A stretch of DNA of 64,000 nucleotides, taken from positions 62,001 to 126,000 of the forward strand of contig JAIETL010000033.1 of the NCBI GenBank assembly GCA_019745195.1, read 5' to 3'. This document shows, in pieces, positions 61,762 to 64,000 of this stretch (within the stretch, counting starts at the first letter, position 1; every line of letters starts with the position of its first letter). Position numbers and translations under genes: made by a program. The notes beneath the pieces are model-generated. The model did not search any database. It worked only from the letters and a program-made list of their open reading frames with translations, and had not been told where the DNA came from. The DNA is from Beijerinckiaceae bacterium. GTDB lineage: Bacteria > Pseudomonadota > Alphaproteobacteria > Rhizobiales > Beijerinckiaceae.

Positions 61762-62190
61762 ATGACCACAGCCATGACCGCCTCCGAGATCGAGAGCTAT
61801 CTCGACCGCGTCTTTCCGCAGTTGCACTACGGCGGCCGGACCTATTTCGTCGAGGAGGTCGGGCCGCTGACCGCCCGGCTGCGCTGCGACTACCACGAGA
61901 AGCACCTGCGGCCAGGCGGCACCATCTCCGGCCCCACCATGATGGCGCTGGCGGACCTCTCGCTCTATGTCGCGATCCTGGCCCAGATCGGCCCGGTCGG
62001 CCTCGCGGTCACGACGAGCCTCACCTACAATTTCCTGCGCAAGCCGGGGCAGGCGGCGCTGATCGCCGAATGCCGGCTGCTCAAGCTTGGCAGGCGGCTG
62101 GCCGTCGGCGAGGTCTCGCTGTTCTCGCAGGGCGAGAGCGAAATCGTCTGCCACGCGACGGGGACCTATTCGATCCCGGCGGAGCGGTGA
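61762..62190 (+). CDS. PaaI-family thioesterase
   Basis: LRPGGTISGPTMMALADLSLYVAILAQIGPVGLAVTTSLTYNFLRKPG. Confidence 0.88.
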   Translation: MTTAMTASEIESYLDRVFPQLHYGGRTYFVEEVGPLTARLRCDYHEKHLRPGGTISGPTMMALADLSLYVAILAQIGPVGLAVTTSLTYNFLRKPGQAALIAECRLLKLGRRLAVGEVSLFSQGESEIVCHATGTYSIPAER

Positions 62191-62423
62191 CACCCTTGTC
62201 ACTCCGGTTCCGGTGCTGCGCCGCCTTGGAGCGTTAGGAGGGACGGATTTACGGTATCCAGATACCTTTCGCGACATCTCATTCAAAAAAAAGAGATTTC
62301 TGCCGCGATAGACAATTCTGTGCGCTTGACACCCCGCGCCCTCGCCCCTATCCACCGCCTCACATCGCCGCCGGTTTCCGGCGGCTTGTCATTTTCTTAT
62401 CAGCCAATCGAAAGGGCGCCGCG

Positions 62424-62885
62424 ATGAAGACCATGTCGCTGAAACCCGCCGATGTCGAAAAGAAGTGGGTTGTGATCGACGCCTCCGGGCTCGTCGTCGG
62501 CCGTCTCGCCACCATCGTGGCGTTGCGCCTGCGCGGCAAGCACAAGGCGAATTACACGCCCCATGTCGACTGCGGCGACAACATCGTGATCGTGAATGCC
62601 GACAAGGTCGTCCTGACCGGCCGCAAGCGCGACCAGAAGATCTATTATCACCACACCGGCTATGCCGGCGGCATCAAGGAACGCTCGGCCAAGTTCATCC
62701 TGGAAGGCCGCTTCCCTGAGCGCATCGTCGAGAAGGCCGTCGAGCGCATGCTGCCGCGCGGTCCTCTGTTCCGCCAGATCCTCGGCAATCTGCGCGTCTA
62801 CAAGGGCGCCGAGCATCCCCATGCCGCCCAGTCGCCGGAGGCGCTCGACGTCGCCGCGCTCAACCGCAAGAATGCGAGGGTCTGA
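62424..62885 (+). CDS. rplM: 50S ribosomal protein L13
   Basis: [56 protein letters not shown]. Confidence 0.98.
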   Translation: MKTMSLKPADVEKKWVVIDASGLVVGRLATIVALRLRGKHKANYTPHVDCGDNIVIVNADKVVLTGRKRDQKIYYHHTGYAGGIKERSAKFILEGRFPERIVEKAVERMLPRGPLFRQILGNLRVYKGAEHPHAAQSPEALDVAALNRKNARV

Positions 62886-62887
62886 TC

Positions 62888-63367
62888 ATGGCCGAGGTTC
62901 TCCAGTCTCTCGCCGATCTCGGCGGCGCCGCCAAGGCGGCTCAGCCGGACGCGCCCGTCCACGTCAAGAAGGTCGACGCCCAGGGCCGCGCCTATGCCAC
63001 CGGCAAGCGCAAGAACGCCATCGCCCGCGTCTGGATCAAGCCGGGCTCCGGCAAGATCACGGTCAACACCCGTGACCAGGAGGTCTATTTCGCCCGTCCC
63101 GTGCTGCGCATGGTTCTGCAGCAGCCGCTGCAGCTCGTCGAGCGCATGACCCAGTACGACGTCGTCGTCACGGTCAAGGGCGGCGGTCTCTCCGGCCAGG
63201 CCGGCGCGGTCCGCCATGGCATCTCCAAGGCCCTGACCTTCTTCGAGCCCGAGCTTCGCGGCCCGCTCAAGAAGGGCGGGTTCCTGACCCGCGATTCGCG
63301 CGTCGTCGAGCGCAAGAAGTTCGGCAAGGCCAAGGCCCGCCGCAGCTTCCAGTTCTCGAAGCGCTGA
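62888..63367 (+). CDS. rpsI: 30S ribosomal protein S9
   Basis: [26 protein letters not shown]...[27 protein letters not shown]. Confidence 0.98.
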   Translation: MAEVLQSLADLGGAAKAAQPDAPVHVKKVDAQGRAYATGKRKNAIARVWIKPGSGKITVNTRDQEVYFARPVLRMVLQQPLQLVERMTQYDVVVTVKGGGLSGQAGAVRHGISKALTFFEPELRGPLKKGGFLTRDSRVVERKKFGKAKARRSFQFSKR

Positions 63368-63395
63368 TCGTTCCACGCTTCATCGGTATGCATCA

Positions 63396-63422
63396 GGGCG
63401 GCTCGCAAGAGCCGCCCTTTTG
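63396..63422 (+). terminator. Rho-independent terminator after rpsI
   Basis: GGGCGGCTC-GCAA-GAGCCGCCC-TTTT. Confidence 0.92.
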
Positions 63423-63438
63423 CTATCGGATGCCGTGT

Positions 63439-63514
63439 CGTCTTTGCGAGCGAAGCGAAGCAATCCAGCGGCTCGCGCCGACCTCTGGATTGCTTCGCTT
63501 CGCTCGCAAAGACG
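63439..63514. repeat. Palindromic intergenic element, family 4 copy C
   Basis: CGTCTTTGCGAGCGAAGCGAAGCAATCCA ... TGGATTGCTTCGCTTCGCTCGCAAAGACG, perfect 29-bp arms. Confidence 0.96.
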
Positions 63515-63541
63515 GCGTTCAATGATCAGCAGGAGCCGCCC

Positions 63542-64000
63542 ATGACCCGTCCCGTCCTCATCGTCACCGGCGGCAGCCGCGGCATCGGCGCCGCTGTCTG
63601 CATCATGGCGGCGCAGCGCGGCTACGATGTCGCGGTGAACTATCAGGGCAATGCTGCGGCTGCGGCCAAAGTCGTCGCGGACTGCGAGGCGGCGGGCGCG
63701 AAAGCCGTCGCGATCCAGGGCGACATGGCGAGCGCCACCGACATCATCCGTCTCTTCGCCGAGGCCAAAGCTGCGCTGGGTCCGATCAGCCACGTCGTCA
63801 ACAACGCCGGCATTACGGGCAAGGCGAGCCCGCTGGCCGATGCCGACACCGCGGTCATCCGCGCCTGCATCGACGTTAACGTAACGGGCGCGATCCTCGT
63901 GGCGCGCGAGGCGGCGAGGGCTTTGACCTCCAACACCGAGGCCCCGGCAAAGGCGATCGTCAACATCTCCTCGGCCGCCGCCACGCTGGGCTCGCCGGGC
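63542..64000 (+). CDS. SDR-family oxidoreductase (partial, runs off window)
   Basis: MTRPVLIVTGGSRGIGAAVCIMAAQRGYDVAVNYQGN...HVVNNAGITGK...NVTGAILVAREAAR...AIVNISSAAATLGSPG. Confidence 0.92.
   Translation, partial: MTRPVLIVTGGSRGIGAAVCIMAAQRGYDVAVNYQGNAAAAAKVVADCEAAGAKAVAIQGDMASATDIIRLFAEAKAALGPISHVVNNAGITGKASPLADADTAVIRACIDVNVTGAILVAREAARALTSNTEAPAKAIVNISSAAATLGSPG

Noticed and set aside
1-64000. CRISPR array, prophage, IS element or integron
   Set aside because: No direct-repeat/spacer pattern, no transposase, integrase or phage structural genes; the repeats present are inverted intergenic elements

Overview
This 64 kb window is GC-rich alphaproteobacterial (Rhizobiales-like, possibly Bosea-related; inferred from gene content and repeat type) chromosome. 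It is mostly housekeeping genes: rnc/lepB, acpS/pdxJ, rpoZ/rsh, recO, parC, hemB, ldtR/ldtP, glyA, nrdR-ribD-ribE-ribH-nusB-thiL, hppA, bamE, plsX-fabH-ihfA, ctaA, rplM-rpsI. There is one tRNA-Pro(GGG) and one exopolysaccharide locus (about 45.4-56.9 kb). I saw no IS element, prophage or CRISPR array. The most notable items are: (1) about 13 long palindromic intergenic elements in at least five families, with compensatory arm changes and one copy that supplies the C-terminus and stop codon of a UxaA small-subunit gene; (2) a compact antitoxin-like/PIN-domain gene pair between glyA and nrdR; (3) three unpaired antitoxin-like genes; (4) a LivH-type permease fused to an N-terminal lipoprotein-like domain; (5) an EPS locus with a Wzz-BY-kinase fusion whose nucleotide-binding motifs look degenerate, and an embedded mdtJI-like SMR pair; (6) a split UxaA + RraA operon of unknown substrate. 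Nothing here is clearly a new defence or mobile system. Family assignments come from reading the translated ORFs; no searches were run.
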